From Argyresthia goedartella (taxonomy: Eukaryota; Arthropoda; Insecta; Lepidoptera; Argyresthiidae): a stretch of DNA of 64,000 nt. The translations under genes and the position numbers were made by a program. Location: contig OX463816.1 in NCBI GenBank assembly GCA_949825045.1, positions 14,565,579-14,629,578 on the forward strand. The letters are read 5' to 3'. A model generated the notes under the pieces. That model made no database searches and had not been told where the DNA came from. It was given only the letters and a program-made list of their open reading frames with translations. This document shows positions 43,326-53,289 of this stretch, piece after piece (the first letter of the stretch is position 1; each line of letters starts with the position of its first letter).

Positions 43326-44051
43326 AACTTTACAATAAAAACACAAATTCGAGTATAGGAGTGGAAGGGGACCCAAATACCAACTCTCTGATCCCAAGTC
43401 AACCTCACCTGCCCGCGATACACTCTGCTGATCAACGGACGAGTCTCTGGCGAAAAACCCACCAACCCGCAATGGACTAGTGTGGTGGGCTCACGTTCCA
43501 AACCACCTATGGACAGACACCCTTTACCAAGGCCTCTAGTGTCCGGAGCCTCCAGTGGCAACGCCGGCGACGACGGTAACTGGACTAGCCCTGGAGCTTG
43601 GGCTGCGGAGAATCTCCGGGAGAGATGCCCCCGTCAGACGACCATGCGCGATACATGGACCCCGACAATCTTAACATTATCACCTTCAATGCCCGCACTC
43701 TGATTTTAGACGAGCGTCTGGAGCTCTATTTTTGAATCACTCGCGTCGTGGCGAGCGCTCGCAAAGCGCAACGATTGGTTCATATCACTCGACGTAACTA
43801 AGCTCCACCAATCGTGTCGCTTGGAGAGCGCTCGCTTCCGAGGCAAGTGATTCAAAAATAGAGCGCCTGCTCGAACTTGTAAACGCCTTAACATGACGTC
43901 AAGTAGGACATTGTGGGGATTTCAGAAGTTTGTCGTCTAGGCGAGCAAACAGTAGAACAGGGATAACATCATACTGTGCTACTAGGGAACCATCCCCCTT
44001 CTGTTCCCCGTTGAAGACTTATATGATCTAATAAATAAGGCCTTCTATGTC
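43326..44051 (+). pseudogene. RTE-like non-LTR retrotransposon 5' fragment, interrupted by a MITE
   Basis: From ATG 43625 the frame reads MPPSDDHARYMDPDNLNIIT, then FNARTLILDERL, the N-TL opening of RTE-type endonucleases. After the MITE at 43717-43868 the sense resumes with LLELVNALN, a frameshifted GISEVxRLGEQ-like string and FYVVTV near 44050. Only about 120 residues of endonuclease remain and they are broken. Confidence 0.6.
43717..43868. mobile_element. MITE with ~55-bp terminal inverted repeats
   Basis: CTCTATTTTTGAATCACTCG plus GAGCGCTCGC and CGATTGG are inverted at the right (CCAATCG, GAGCGCTCGC, AGTGATTCAAAAATAGAG). The flanks AGCGTCTG and AGCGCCTG may be an 8-bp target duplication with one change, which would suit a hAT-type origin. 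Confidence 0.75.
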
Positions 44052-44378
44052 GTCACCGTAAGATAGTCAAAACCGTTAGTTGATCAACTATCGACAGATA
44101 GTAAACCAGACCGACAGAGTTTAGAATTAACGTTTATTTTGTTCTTACCTAACAACCTAACGGCTTCGCTGCGCTTGCTCCCTCTAGTCTTCACCTAAGC
44201 TACCGCAGTGTTTGCCCTGCTATTTCGTTTGCAATTCAAGTTTAAACCAGTTTACTATTTAACTGTTTTAACCGTTAGTTTATCAACTAACCCGTCATAT
44301 AGTCTGTCGATAGTTGACCAACTAATGACAAATAAAAGTTAGTTTATCAACTAATGGTTTTGACTAACTTACGGTGAC
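44052..44378. mobile_element. MITE family E (GTCACCGTAAG ends) carrying the shared core
   Basis: GTCACCGTAAGATAGTCAAA plus ACCGTTAGTTGATCAACTA at the left is inverted at the right (TAGTTTATCAACTAATGG, TTTTGACTAACTTACGGTGAC). The core is at 44150-44225 (CCTAACGGCTTCGCTGCGCT, CTTCACCTAAGCTACCGCAG). Confidence 0.8.
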
Positions 44379-44709
44379 ATTGTCAAGGCAAGTACCACTA
44401 TACAACCTTGTCAGTTCATTGATTGATATTTTTAAATTGAAATTTAATATCGTTTGTCGGAATCGCCTTGATATTACATACATTATATATATTATAATAT
44501 ATTAATTTCTGTATGCGTACTACTGCAGAATGCAATACTAATGATTAAAGAAGTGATTCAAATATTTCAAATTATATTTATATTTTATTTGGGGATTTTA
44601 TGAGAGAACTTACAAAACTCATGTTGAATGCATTAAAAAATGACTACTTCTTTATTAAAACTTAAAGTATAAAAGCAAAACGATTAACATAAAAATGAAA
44701 ATTATATAG

Positions 44710-45254
44710 TGTTCAGGCTTCTCAGCACCTAATGACCTCGTAGGGGCCCAGCAGCTACGAGGTAGCGTAACGATCAGGTGCCAAGAAGTGATGAACGTCG
44801 GCGATTCACCGAGCTGAAGCTATGTGGGGTAGATCTAACTTGGTCTGTGCTTCGGTCCCGTCAACCTCCTGTCTCTCTGCAAGGCCCGGGTGCACCCTAG
44901 GCTCTTCTTGGTAGACAGGTTCTTCAGCCAACCAGGTATGACTGGCGGGCCAACGTGATGAGCACAGTGTCCAACACAGGTTATGTTTCTACTGGTAAAT
45001 ACAAATCGGGCACGAAAATCCGAACTTTATCTGGTTCGAGAGACAACGGCACACTCAGCTATATTAACAATCCTGAGGGAATCCCGAATACATTCCAGAT
45101 GCCCTGCGATTTAATTTCAACACCCTGATCAAAACGCGTTTACATTGCGAGGGCTTTCGTTTGTCAGTCGTCAAAACTGCCAGATTGACAGCTAACGTCA
45201 AATTAAGATGACCGTTCAGAAACCATCGATCGAATATCGATTTGGAATCGAACA
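44710..45254 (-). repeat. BEL/Pao 3' LTR
   Basis: Left end TGTTCAGGCTTCTCAGCACC, right end TTTGGAATCGAACA; 545 bp, same length as its partner. It is the 3' LTR because the element reads leftwards. Confidence 0.95.
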
Positions 45255-45287
45255 ATCACCCGCCCGGACAGGCACCCACCTGTCCCC

Positions 45288-46546
45288 TAATCTACGGGCA
45301 GCCGAGACAACGTTGCTACCGCTCGTTTTAGAACCGAGCCTCCTACTAGAACCTCTGCAGACCGGGGGGTCCCGTCCTTGCCAGGGAACAAGTTAACAAT
45401 GCGCCCCCTGCGCCAACGTAGTGGCGGTAGGTTAGCATCCTTAACCAGAACGAGGTCACCAACACTAGGGGGGCTAGTTTTGTCAGTTCACTTAAGGCGC
45501 TATTGTAAGATATGCAGATACTCGAGCGACCAACGCTTCCAGAAATTCTGAGTAAACTGCTGCAACATCTGATACCTTGACAACCGATAAAATTTCACTC
45601 CCTCGAAGGGGTGCTCGGGCAACGCGTTAAGTGGCTGTCCTATCAAGAAATGGCCTGGGGTCAGAGCCTCCAGGTCATTTGGATCCGAGCTGAGCGGACA
45701 CAACGGTCGCGAATTGAGAACGGCCTCGATCTTACAAAACAATGTCGCGAGCTCCTCAAAAGTCAGCGCGGTCTGACCTACTATACGCCCTAAGTGCGTC
45801 TTAGCTGACATAACTACGGCCTCAAAAATCCCACCCCAGTGGGGGCAAATCGGTGGGCTGAAGGTCCACTGTATACCCCGACGGGAGAGGGCCGTTCCAA
45901 TATCCACTTTATTTACATTCAAAAAGTTGACTATCTCTCGTAAGTATTGTTCCGCACCTATGTAGTTAGTGCCGTTATCAGAGCGGATCAAAGTTGGAAG
46001 TCCCCTTCGAGAAACAAACCTATCCAAACAAGCAATGAAAGCCTCTGTCGAGAGATCAGCAACGAGCTCGAGATGTACCGCCTTGGTGGATAAACAAACA
46101 AACACACATAGGTACGCCTTGTATTGCTTAGCGGTACGCAATCGTGAACTCTTCACCATAAACGGTCCTGCAAAATCCGTACCAACACCTGAAAACGGTC
46201 TGACCTCATTCACACGATCAGGGGGCAAGTCCCCCATGAGAGGTTGCATCGTGGCAGCCTTAAGTCGATAGCAAGGCATGCACCGAAACACGATGTTCCG
46301 TTTGGCACGGCGGGCAGATAAGATCCAAAACTCCCGCTGGAGCGTGGCCAACAACGCGTTACAGCCGGCATGCGCGTTTTTAATATGACGATCAGTCACC
46401 AGCAATTCAACTAACTGTCCCCCCTTGGGGAGCAGAAGTGGATGACGAGCCGAATACGACAGATTCGCATTGCGCAATCTTCCTCCTACCCGAAGTAACC
46501 CGGTCGAATCAACAAAGGGGTTGAGACGCGCGACGGCTCCCTTCAA
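45288..46546 (-). pseudogene. BEL/Pao integrase and C-terminal domain (separated from RT by a frameshift)
   Basis: The frame entered at a TTG (46546) encodes an HHCC-like region (AGCNALLATLQREFW; CMPCYRL). The integrase core has Asp in VGTDFAGPF, Asp in IRSDNGTNY and Glu in WGGIFEAVV. The frame is one base out from the RT frame, which ends in TGA at 46545-46543; an A-run beside the break suggests a one-base loss. A TAG at 45500-45502 and a TGA four codons on cut the last domain, whose sense continues (VGDLVLVKDANLPPLRWRRG) to TAG at 45288. The role would be insertion of the cDNA. Confidence 0.85.
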
Positions 46547-49134
46547 TTTCGAACGTCCACTTCGTTAATGTCCAATTCTGCCCCAAACTTCGAGGACTGT
46601 ACCAACCGGACCAAATTCAACAGCGACTCGTTTCGCTCTGCCGGAGTCAGAATAGGGTTCAACGTTCGCTGATCGCGAGGAGTACGACAATTTCGAGCGA
46701 ATCTCCTAATCCAAGTGGACACGTTTATCAACTTGTCAAGTGAGCTATACCGGTCCAGCAGAAACCCGGCGTCAGGGTCCTCAGCCTTCTGGGTAACATG
46801 CACGGCCGCTCTGGGGCCATGATCCGAAGATACTACTACATGGCTGTGGGGCCAGTCCGATTCTCTCTTGGCAAGCCAGGGTGGTCCCCACCACAAATGG
46901 TGTCTAACGAGTTCAGGAGCCTGACATCCCCTGGATGCACAATCAGACGGATTCAATTCTCCTGGTACATGTCTCCAGGTCAGTGGGACCTCAGATGACA
47001 CAATCCGGGAGACACGGTTCGCAACAAAAACCTCTAAGTTATGGACCGAAGCCTTCAGCCAGCACAAAACAATCTGGCTGTCCGTCCAAGCGTACACCGT
47101 ATCCTCCAAAACCACTGACCCACGCAACACTGTTAGAGTGTGATTCAAAAGTTTGGTCAAAAGAGCAGCCCCGGACAGTTCCAGTTTTGGAATCGTCATC
47201 CTTGTCCAAATAGGCGCTACCTTGCTTTTTGCCAAAACCAAACGCACGTCGACCTCCCCGGTGGAGGTGACGGTTCGCAAATAAACCGCTGCCGCAAACC
47301 CTCGTTCAGAGGCATCACAAAACCCGTGAAGGGTTGCCCTGTAATCCCCAGCAGGGCCCAATTTCCTCGGCAGCGATACATTATTTATGTCCGATAGCGA
47401 GGTGAACATTCGCGTCCAATCAGTCAACAAATCACCTGAGAGGTGGGTGTCCCAGGTCAACTGAGCAGCCCATAGCCTTTGCATAAAACATTTGAGAGCA
47501 AAGGTGACTGGAGAAATCCATCCATTCGGGTCGAACGTTCTCGCAATCGTTGACAGTACTGACCGCTTCGTCCAGGCCTTCGGTGTTTCTAAAACCACCC
47601 GATAGGTAAACTCATCATGGACGGGCCGGTACTGAATTCCAAGCACTGACAACATGTTAGGGTTGTCAGGATTCTCAAAAACGTGCGGGTCTTGTTGAAA
47701 CTCATCTGGGAGACCAGCCATCAACTCAGGGGAGTTGGACATCCACTTGCGTAGTTCATAGCCGCCTCGTTCCAGCAATCGAATGAGCTCGTCACGTCGG
47801 TCCAGAGCTTCCTCTACACTGGCTGCCCCTGTGCAGACGTCATCGACGTAGAAATCTTGCTCCAGGATAGCGGCGGCTCTAGGATAGCTCACACGGTCAC
47901 GCAACGCCAACTCCCGCAGGGTACGCATCGCCAAATACGGGCTAGACCGTAACCCATACGTGTTCGTGTTGAACTCATAGACCTTGACTGGCTCGGCCGT
48001 GGACTCACGCCAAAGTATCAACTGATACCTTCTGTCAGCCGGATGAATTACCGTTTGCCTAAACATCATCCGAATGTCTGCGACAAATACAATCTGGTGT
48101 CTCCGAAAGCTCGTGAGAATATCCGAAATATCACGACTCAACTTGGATCCCGAATGTAGACACTGATTCAGGGACATCCCGTTCGAGGTAGGTGCTGACC
48201 CATCAAAAACAACTCGAATCTTGCCGGTAGGGGTTCGCAGGACGGCATGGTGTGGAAGGAAACAATGATCCTCAGATCTCCAGTCCACACCCGATACCGA
48301 CATGTGTCCTAACGACTCATACTCCCTCATGAAATCGACGTATTTTTGTTTAAATACGGCGTCCCTTGACATCCTACGCTCCATCGATATCAATCTCGTC
48401 TCAGCCATCTTCCTAGATTCTCCTAGTGGCGGTCGATCGGCCCTGAAAGGCAGTCGAGTTACAAAACGACCAGAACGAAGGCGACCAGTACTATTCTGGT
48501 AAAACAACTCGCACTCTTCTTCGTCTGCGTCGACTCGACGAACGGTGGGAGGTTCCTCTATCTCCCAGAAACGTTGGATAGCGTCTGACAACGCTGAGCC
48601 AATAAGTATGCCATCTGACTCGGCAGGCCTAACCATTGGCAATGCCGGACCCATAATCACGTGACCAAACTTAGTATCCACAGTAATCAACCCGTCCGGC
48701 TGAAGAACTCGCCAATCCGACAACAGAAACCTACCCAGAACGTCTGCTCCCAGTAGCAGGTCGATCGGGGCTGGAGTGTCAAAATCGGGATCCGCCAACT
48801 TGAGTCCTGATGTCAGGAATCGAACGGCCGGATTCAACTTCACCAAGGGGTGTCTGCCCATGACATGCGTCATTACTAAAGCTTGCACGGATGTTTTTGT
48901 CAAAATGTCATAGCGTGGAGAGAACGTGATCACCGATTGACCAACTACATTCGTAACCGTAACATTCCCCACGCCCCGTATTGATTTATTATACCCATTT
49001 ACCTTGAGGCCCAACCATTTTGCTAAATCATTCGATACAATGCAGCCCTGAGCTCCAGAATCTAATAGGGCGCGAACGTATGTTGGGTTGCCCGCCAAAT
49101 CCCAAACAAGCACAGAGGCGATCGGTAACACCAC
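46543..49134 (-). CDS. BEL/Pao pol: aspartic protease, reverse transcriptase, RNase H
   Basis: An 863-codon frame. The retropepsin-like domain has ALLDSGAQGCIVS (residues about 22-34). RT begins near residue 280 and has KIRVVFDGSAPTSNGMSLNQ, VFVADIRMMFRQ and the catalytic box FYVDDVCTG. RNase H follows near residue 620-760 (LHGFCDASERGFAAAVYL, MTIPKLELSGAALL, YAWTDSQIVLCWLK). It is in the same reading frame as gag, separated by one TAG codon and 14 codons of spacer. The first Met (GTG in sequence) is only where the open frame is conventionally opened, so a gag-pol fusion by readthrough or before mutation is more likely than an independent start. Confidence 0.9.
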   Translation of the reverse strand: MVLPIASVLVWDLAGNPTYVRALLDSGAQGCIVSNDLAKWLGLKVNGYNKSIRGVGNVTVTNVVGQSVITFSPRYDILTKTSVQALVMTHVMGRHPLVKLNPAVRFLTSGLKLADPDFDTPAPIDLLLGADVLGRFLLSDWRVLQPDGLITVDTKFGHVIMGPALPMVRPAESDGILIGSALSDAIQRFWEIEEPPTVRRVDADEEECELFYQNSTGRLRSGRFVTRLPFRADRPPLGESRKMAETRLISMERRMSRDAVFKQKYVDFMREYESLGHMSVSGVDWRSEDHCFLPHHAVLRTPTGKIRVVFDGSAPTSNGMSLNQCLHSGSKLSRDISDILTSFRRHQIVFVADIRMMFRQTVIHPADRRYQLILWRESTAEPVKVYEFNTNTYGLRSSPYLAMRTLRELALRDRVSYPRAAAILEQDFYVDDVCTGAASVEEALDRRDELIRLLERGGYELRKWMSNSPELMAGLPDEFQQDPHVFENPDNPNMLSVLGIQYRPVHDEFTYRVVLETPKAWTKRSVLSTIARTFDPNGWISPVTFALKCFMQRLWAAQLTWDTHLSGDLLTDWTRMFTSLSDINNVSLPRKLGPAGDYRATLHGFCDASERGFAAAVYLRTVTSTGEVDVRLVLAKSKVAPIWTRMTIPKLELSGAALLTKLLNHTLTVLRGSVVLEDTVYAWTDSQIVLCWLKASVHNLEVFVANRVSRIVSSEVPLTWRHVPGELNPSDCASRGCQAPELVRHHLWWGPPWLAKRESDWPHSHVVVSSDHGPRAAVHVTQKAEDPDAGFLLDRYSSLDKLINVSTWIRRFARNCRTPRDQRTLNPILTPAERNESLLNLVRLVQSSKFGAELDINEVDVRN

Positions 49135-49176
49135 CGTCTCAAGTTGGGGGGCAACAAATTGTTGGGCCGTAAATTC

Positions 49177-50892
49177 CTAGCGAGGGCCCCCGGGGCCCCA
49201 CTCTGCCTGTAACCGATCAGGTATGCAGCTATACGCCAGAGGGTCCCATTGTACAAATGGCCCACGCGCCGGTTCCATTGCCACCCTACGATTCCCCGTA
49301 AAGGGGGGTGGGCGTGAATTCATCCGTGGCCGCTCCATGAGCGGGGGGGACATCACATGTGACCGACGAGGACGAGGCGACGAGCGGGGCGACAACTGAG
49401 GCGGCGTCCGAACCGCACCCGCATAGCTCGAAGGTGTCCCATGCCACCCGCCCGTTACGGCCTGCTCAACACACCCAATGTCCCGCTGAGTCGGATGCTG
49501 AGTCGCAACCGAAAACTCAGGGCCCCCCATGTAATGATCCTGAGTGCGGCCCTGCACCCTAGTAATGCCCTGTGCACGTGGGGACGTTGGCCCCTGAGTT
49601 GCGCTCCGAGTCGCAAATGAATTCTCAGGGCCCCATGCCGTGTCACCCTGGGTACGGCCCTGTGGTGGCTGTTGGCCGGACCGGTTCATGCACAACAGAT
49701 TGTTGTGGGGCCCACCACAATATCCGCACATTTGTGTGCGCGTGCAGTCCCTAGCCATGTGTGGCCCGAGGCACAGGAAACTCCAGCTCCGCTGCTTGGC
49801 CATCCGGCGCCGTCCCTGAACCCTAAGTTCCCCGAACTTATTGCAATTGGCCACAGCATGGCCAATCTGCCTACAACATGGGCAGGTCTCACCATGTGGG
49901 GTCAATTCACTCACAGTCCCATACGACTGCCGGTTGGTGCGGTCCTTCCTCGTCGCAGGGCCCCTACTCACAGCGCTCCCGGCAGCTCTCTGTGGCTCCG
50001 AAGGATGGGTGACCGTCAACCCCAAATTCTCTGCCCGTCGAGCCTCCTCTTCCAAAAATCCGACCAAGTCGGAGAAGGTGGGCAGGTCCTCGGCCGACCT
50101 CCCGTGAGACTGTTCGAAACGAGTCTGCACGTCAGCGGGTAGGCGGGAAAGTACAATGTACAACAGTAGGTACGACCATTCACCAACCGGAAGTCCAAGA
50201 TTCTCTAGAGCCTTGGTGACGGACAACAATGGGTTCAAAACCTCCGTCTGTATGGCCCCGACCTTGTTCACAACCGGGATGCTAAACAAACGGTTCAGTT
50301 GGGCATCGGCCAACCTCCGTTTGTTGTGGTAACGTCTGACCAACAATTGCCTGGCCGTCTCATAGTTACCCTCCGTAACTGTCAAATGAGCGACCAGCTC
50401 CCTAGGCTCACCCCTCAATGCTGACACCAGCTGAGCCATCTTGACAGACTTGGTAATGTCCGATCGGATGTGCACCAAACTGTCGAACAGATTGATGAAG
50501 CTCATCCATTCACCGGACACGCCGTCAAAGGTAGGCATAGTTATGGCAGGTAACCTGGACCCCGATCCCTGATGCGGCAGAGGTGCTTCAATGTCACCAT
50601 CATGGCTGGACTCGCGCTGTCTACGTATGTCCGCAGCCTTCTGCGGGATAGCAGCTGCCATCTCCATACATTGGTCGACATCCTCTATCAACCGTGACAG
50701 CCTGTCAGGTGCACAACCATCAACTGATTCCGCCTGCGCGGACAATTCGAGCACCCTATTGTAACGTTCCTTAACGTTCATAGACCGCTCCAATACCACA
50801 TCATGCCTATCTAAATGGTCTATCAGACCGTGTGCGGAGGAAAACCATCTGAGTTCCTTAGAAACACCCTTCTGGATTTCAGATAACGACAT
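49177..50892 (-). CDS. BEL/Pao gag with zinc knuckles
   Basis: A 571-codon frame from ATG 50892. The middle (residues about 110-270) has ITMPTFDGVSGEWMSFINLF and ALRGEPRELVAHL, the DUF1759-type capsid region of BEL gag. The C-terminal third has Cys/His knuckles (CPCCRQIGHAVANC; CLGPHMARDC; CGYCGGPHNNLLC) followed by Pro/Arg/Gln-rich repeats. It ends in TAG at 49179-49177 directly upstream of pol in the same frame. The product would form particles and bind the element's RNA. Confidence 0.92.
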   Translation of the reverse strand: MSLSEIQKGVSKELRWFSSAHGLIDHLDRHDVVLERSMNVKERYNRVLELSAQAESVDGCAPDRLSRLIEDVDQCMEMAAAIPQKAADIRRQRESSHDGDIEAPLPHQGSGSRLPAITMPTFDGVSGEWMSFINLFDSLVHIRSDITKSVKMAQLVSALRGEPRELVAHLTVTEGNYETARQLLVRRYHNKRRLADAQLNRLFSIPVVNKVGAIQTEVLNPLLSVTKALENLGLPVGEWSYLLLYIVLSRLPADVQTRFEQSHGRSAEDLPTFSDLVGFLEEEARRAENLGLTVTHPSEPQRAAGSAVSRGPATRKDRTNRQSYGTVSELTPHGETCPCCRQIGHAVANCNKFGELRVQGRRRMAKQRSWSFLCLGPHMARDCTRTQMCGYCGGPHNNLLCMNRSGQQPPQGRTQGDTAWGPENSFATRSATQGPTSPRAQGITRVQGRTQDHYMGGPEFSVATQHPTQRDIGCVEQAVTGGWHGTPSSYAGAVRTPPQLSPRSSPRPRRSHVMSPPLMERPRMNSRPPPFTGNRRVAMEPARGPFVQWDPLAYSCIPDRLQAEWGPGGPR

Positions 50893-51404
50893 GATCGGAA
50901 CGATACTTACTCACAATTTGCAGTAACTCAATTTTATTGGACCCTCCAGTTTATAACCCAAACGAGGGAACCCTAAACTATAACTTAAACAATGTTGTTT
51001 TCCTTAAACAATAGGAACCGAGTTTTATATCTATATAAATTCTGTAAATAACAATTTAGTTTCCCTTTATCATTATAACACACACAGATAGTCAATATTA
51101 GTTCAAGTTATAAATTGCTATAAACTGAAAACAATGTAATAGCCTGCTATCAATAGATGTAACTACCTATGTTAACCAAAACATTGGTGACTAACTGGTA
51201 ATTCAATGCAAATTTCAATTCAATATCTGTCTGTCTACTACCAGCAATAGACCTATAGCTTACAATACTACCAATCTATGTGGATATAGGAACAACAACC
51301 AAGTTACCTAACCGCCTATACCTACAGATTGATAGTCCCAAATCGTGCCTTCCTGGAGCCCTTGACGGCTGCAAATCTCAGGAAGCCACGCTCTAGCTAC
51401 CAAA
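50893..51404 (-). other. BEL/Pao leader and primer-binding site
   Basis: About 510 bp of non-coding leader lie between the 5' LTR and gag. On the minus strand TTTGGTAGCTAGAGCG follows the LTR directly; TGG two bases in would pair with a tRNA CCA end. The matching tRNA was not identified. Confidence 0.6.
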
Positions 51405-51949
51405 TGTTCAGGCTTCTCAGCACCTAATGACCTCGTAGGGGCCCATCAGCTACGAGGTAGCGTAACGATCAGGTGCCAAGAAGTGATGAACGTCGGCGAT
51501 TCACCGAGCTGAAGTTATGTGGGGTAGATCTAACCTGGTCTGTGCTTCGGTCCCGTCAACCTCCTGTCTCTCTGCAAGGCCCGGGTGCACCCTAGGCTCT
51601 TCTTGGTAGACAGGTTCTTCAGCCAACCAGGTATGACTGGCGGGCCAACGTGATGAGCACAGTGTCCAACACAGGTTATGTTTCTACTGGTAAATACAAA
51701 TCGGGCACGAAAATCCGAACTTTATCTGGTTCGAGAGACAACGGCACACTCAGCTATATTAACAATCCTAAGGGAATCCCGAATACATTCCAGATGCCCT
51801 GCGATTTAATTTCAACACCCTGATCAAAACGCGTTTACATTGCGAGGGCTTTCGTCTGTCAGTCGTCAAAACTGCCAGATTGACAGCTAACGTCAAATTA
51901 AGATGACCGTTCAGAAACCATCGATCGAATATCGATTTGGAATCGAACA
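51405..51949 (-). repeat. BEL/Pao 5' LTR
   Basis: 545 bp, about 99% identical to 44710-45254 (differences seen at the C(A/T)CAGCTACG, GAAG(C/T)TATG, AAC(T/C)TGG, CCT(G/A)AGGG and TCGT(T/C)TGTC positions). It would carry the promoter for the element. Confidence 0.95.
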
Positions 51950-51954
51950 TATAG

Positions 51955-53285
51955 GTTTATTCGTTCAATGTACTATAATGAAGAATTATATACCCTTTTT
52001 CCTGATATAAGTATGTTAAATTAGAAACATTGTCTATTCTTTTTCAATATTTTGTTGTTTAAATTGTTGATTTTTGTGTTAGTAGTAAATTTGCTTTAGA
52101 TACTTTTATAATTTTATATATAATTGACTGTGATTATTACATAATAATGTATGTTAAGTGAAGTTTATTTGTTGTGTAGTTTATTTGTTTTAGATTCGAT
52201 TTGTTTTATTCAATACCAAACTTAAAGACCTTTTATTTAGACTTTAATTTTATGAGGATTCCAAATCATACATTTCGAAACGAAAAGTAAATGCCTTAGA
52301 CAGTTTTCCAACTGTAGTATTATTATAATGTGCATTGCCTCCGACGTCCGTGTCAGCTAGAGATGTCAACGCGTGACCTCAATACCTCACAAAAAACAAT
52401 TATTGTTGTGACTCTATTAAAGTTATAAATTAAAATGCATGTCGTGCGAACATTTTGGTGCATTAGTACGTTATTGTAGATTTGTAATGCTTATAAAATA
52501 TGGAAATTTAATAACATTATATTTGAAATATTTCTTAAAGTTGACCGATACTCAAATACATAGATAGGTTCAAATACGGTATTGATATCTCGTCTTGAAA
52601 TCACTACAATTTTATTCACGTATGAGCAGAAAGGGTGGATCCTGTAGGTATATTGGTATGGAATTATACACAAATCAAGAGATCTAGATCAAGAGATTCA
52701 ACATACCAAATATACTAGAATGTCCTGAGATTGAACTTGTAGATCATAACATAATAGTTATATGTATATATATTAATTTTTTATTTATTTAGCCCGGCCG
52801 CTCCTTGGCGTCAAAAATTGGCCAGCAAACTTCTGGCTTGGTAATGAATTGAGTTTAAACCAATGAAAATTTTTATTTTATAGAGACTATCTTTATCTAT
52901 TTGACAATATTTTATTAGTTCGCACTAATTACATTATTATATCTAGGGAGCTTATATGTCTAGCAGTAAGATAAGATTCTCATACCAGCTGGTCTTTCCT
53001 TTGGCTGTATGTAGTTTAGGTTCTATTCATCATTTATTATGATAATTTCTTGACAATAGTATTTTTGCAAAAATTACTCTTAACAACATTCAACTTGAAA
53101 ATTAAAGAGTATACTTTCGTGTATAATACATGAAAATCAGTCCAGAATGAACTTACAATGAAGGCTTGGATAGACTAGGGAAAAAAATGTTTCTCAACAT
53201 GTCGCTTCAACGTAACACTGCAAAAAGAAGCAATATATGTGCGTGTATGTAGATTATGTTGTGTTATATATGTGATTGAAGGAAC
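51955..53285. other. No gene seen
   Basis: AT-rich sequence right of the BEL insertion, with short frames only. A GCCCGGCCGCTCCTTGGC patch near 52792 stands out but has no match here. Confidence 0.4.
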
Positions 53286-53289
53286 AGGG

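Larger units (their letters stand above)
44705..51954 (-). mobile_element. BEL/Pao LTR retrotransposon with 5-bp target duplication
   Basis: Two 545-bp LTRs (44710-45254 and 51405-51949) flank gag and pol on the minus strand. TATAG flanks the element at 44705-44709 and 51950-51954. The LTRs start TGTTC and end GAACA and differ at about five positions (near 1%), so the insertion is recent. The order gag, protease, RT, RNase H, integrase is that of BEL/Pao. The coding part is damaged by a TAG between gag and pol, a one-base frameshift before integrase and two stops in the C-terminal domain, so this copy is probably not autonomous. Confidence 0.95.

Noticed and set aside
49359..50142. Plus-strand frames of 60-156 codons
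   Set aside because: Shadows of the GC-rich BEL gag gene on the other strand.
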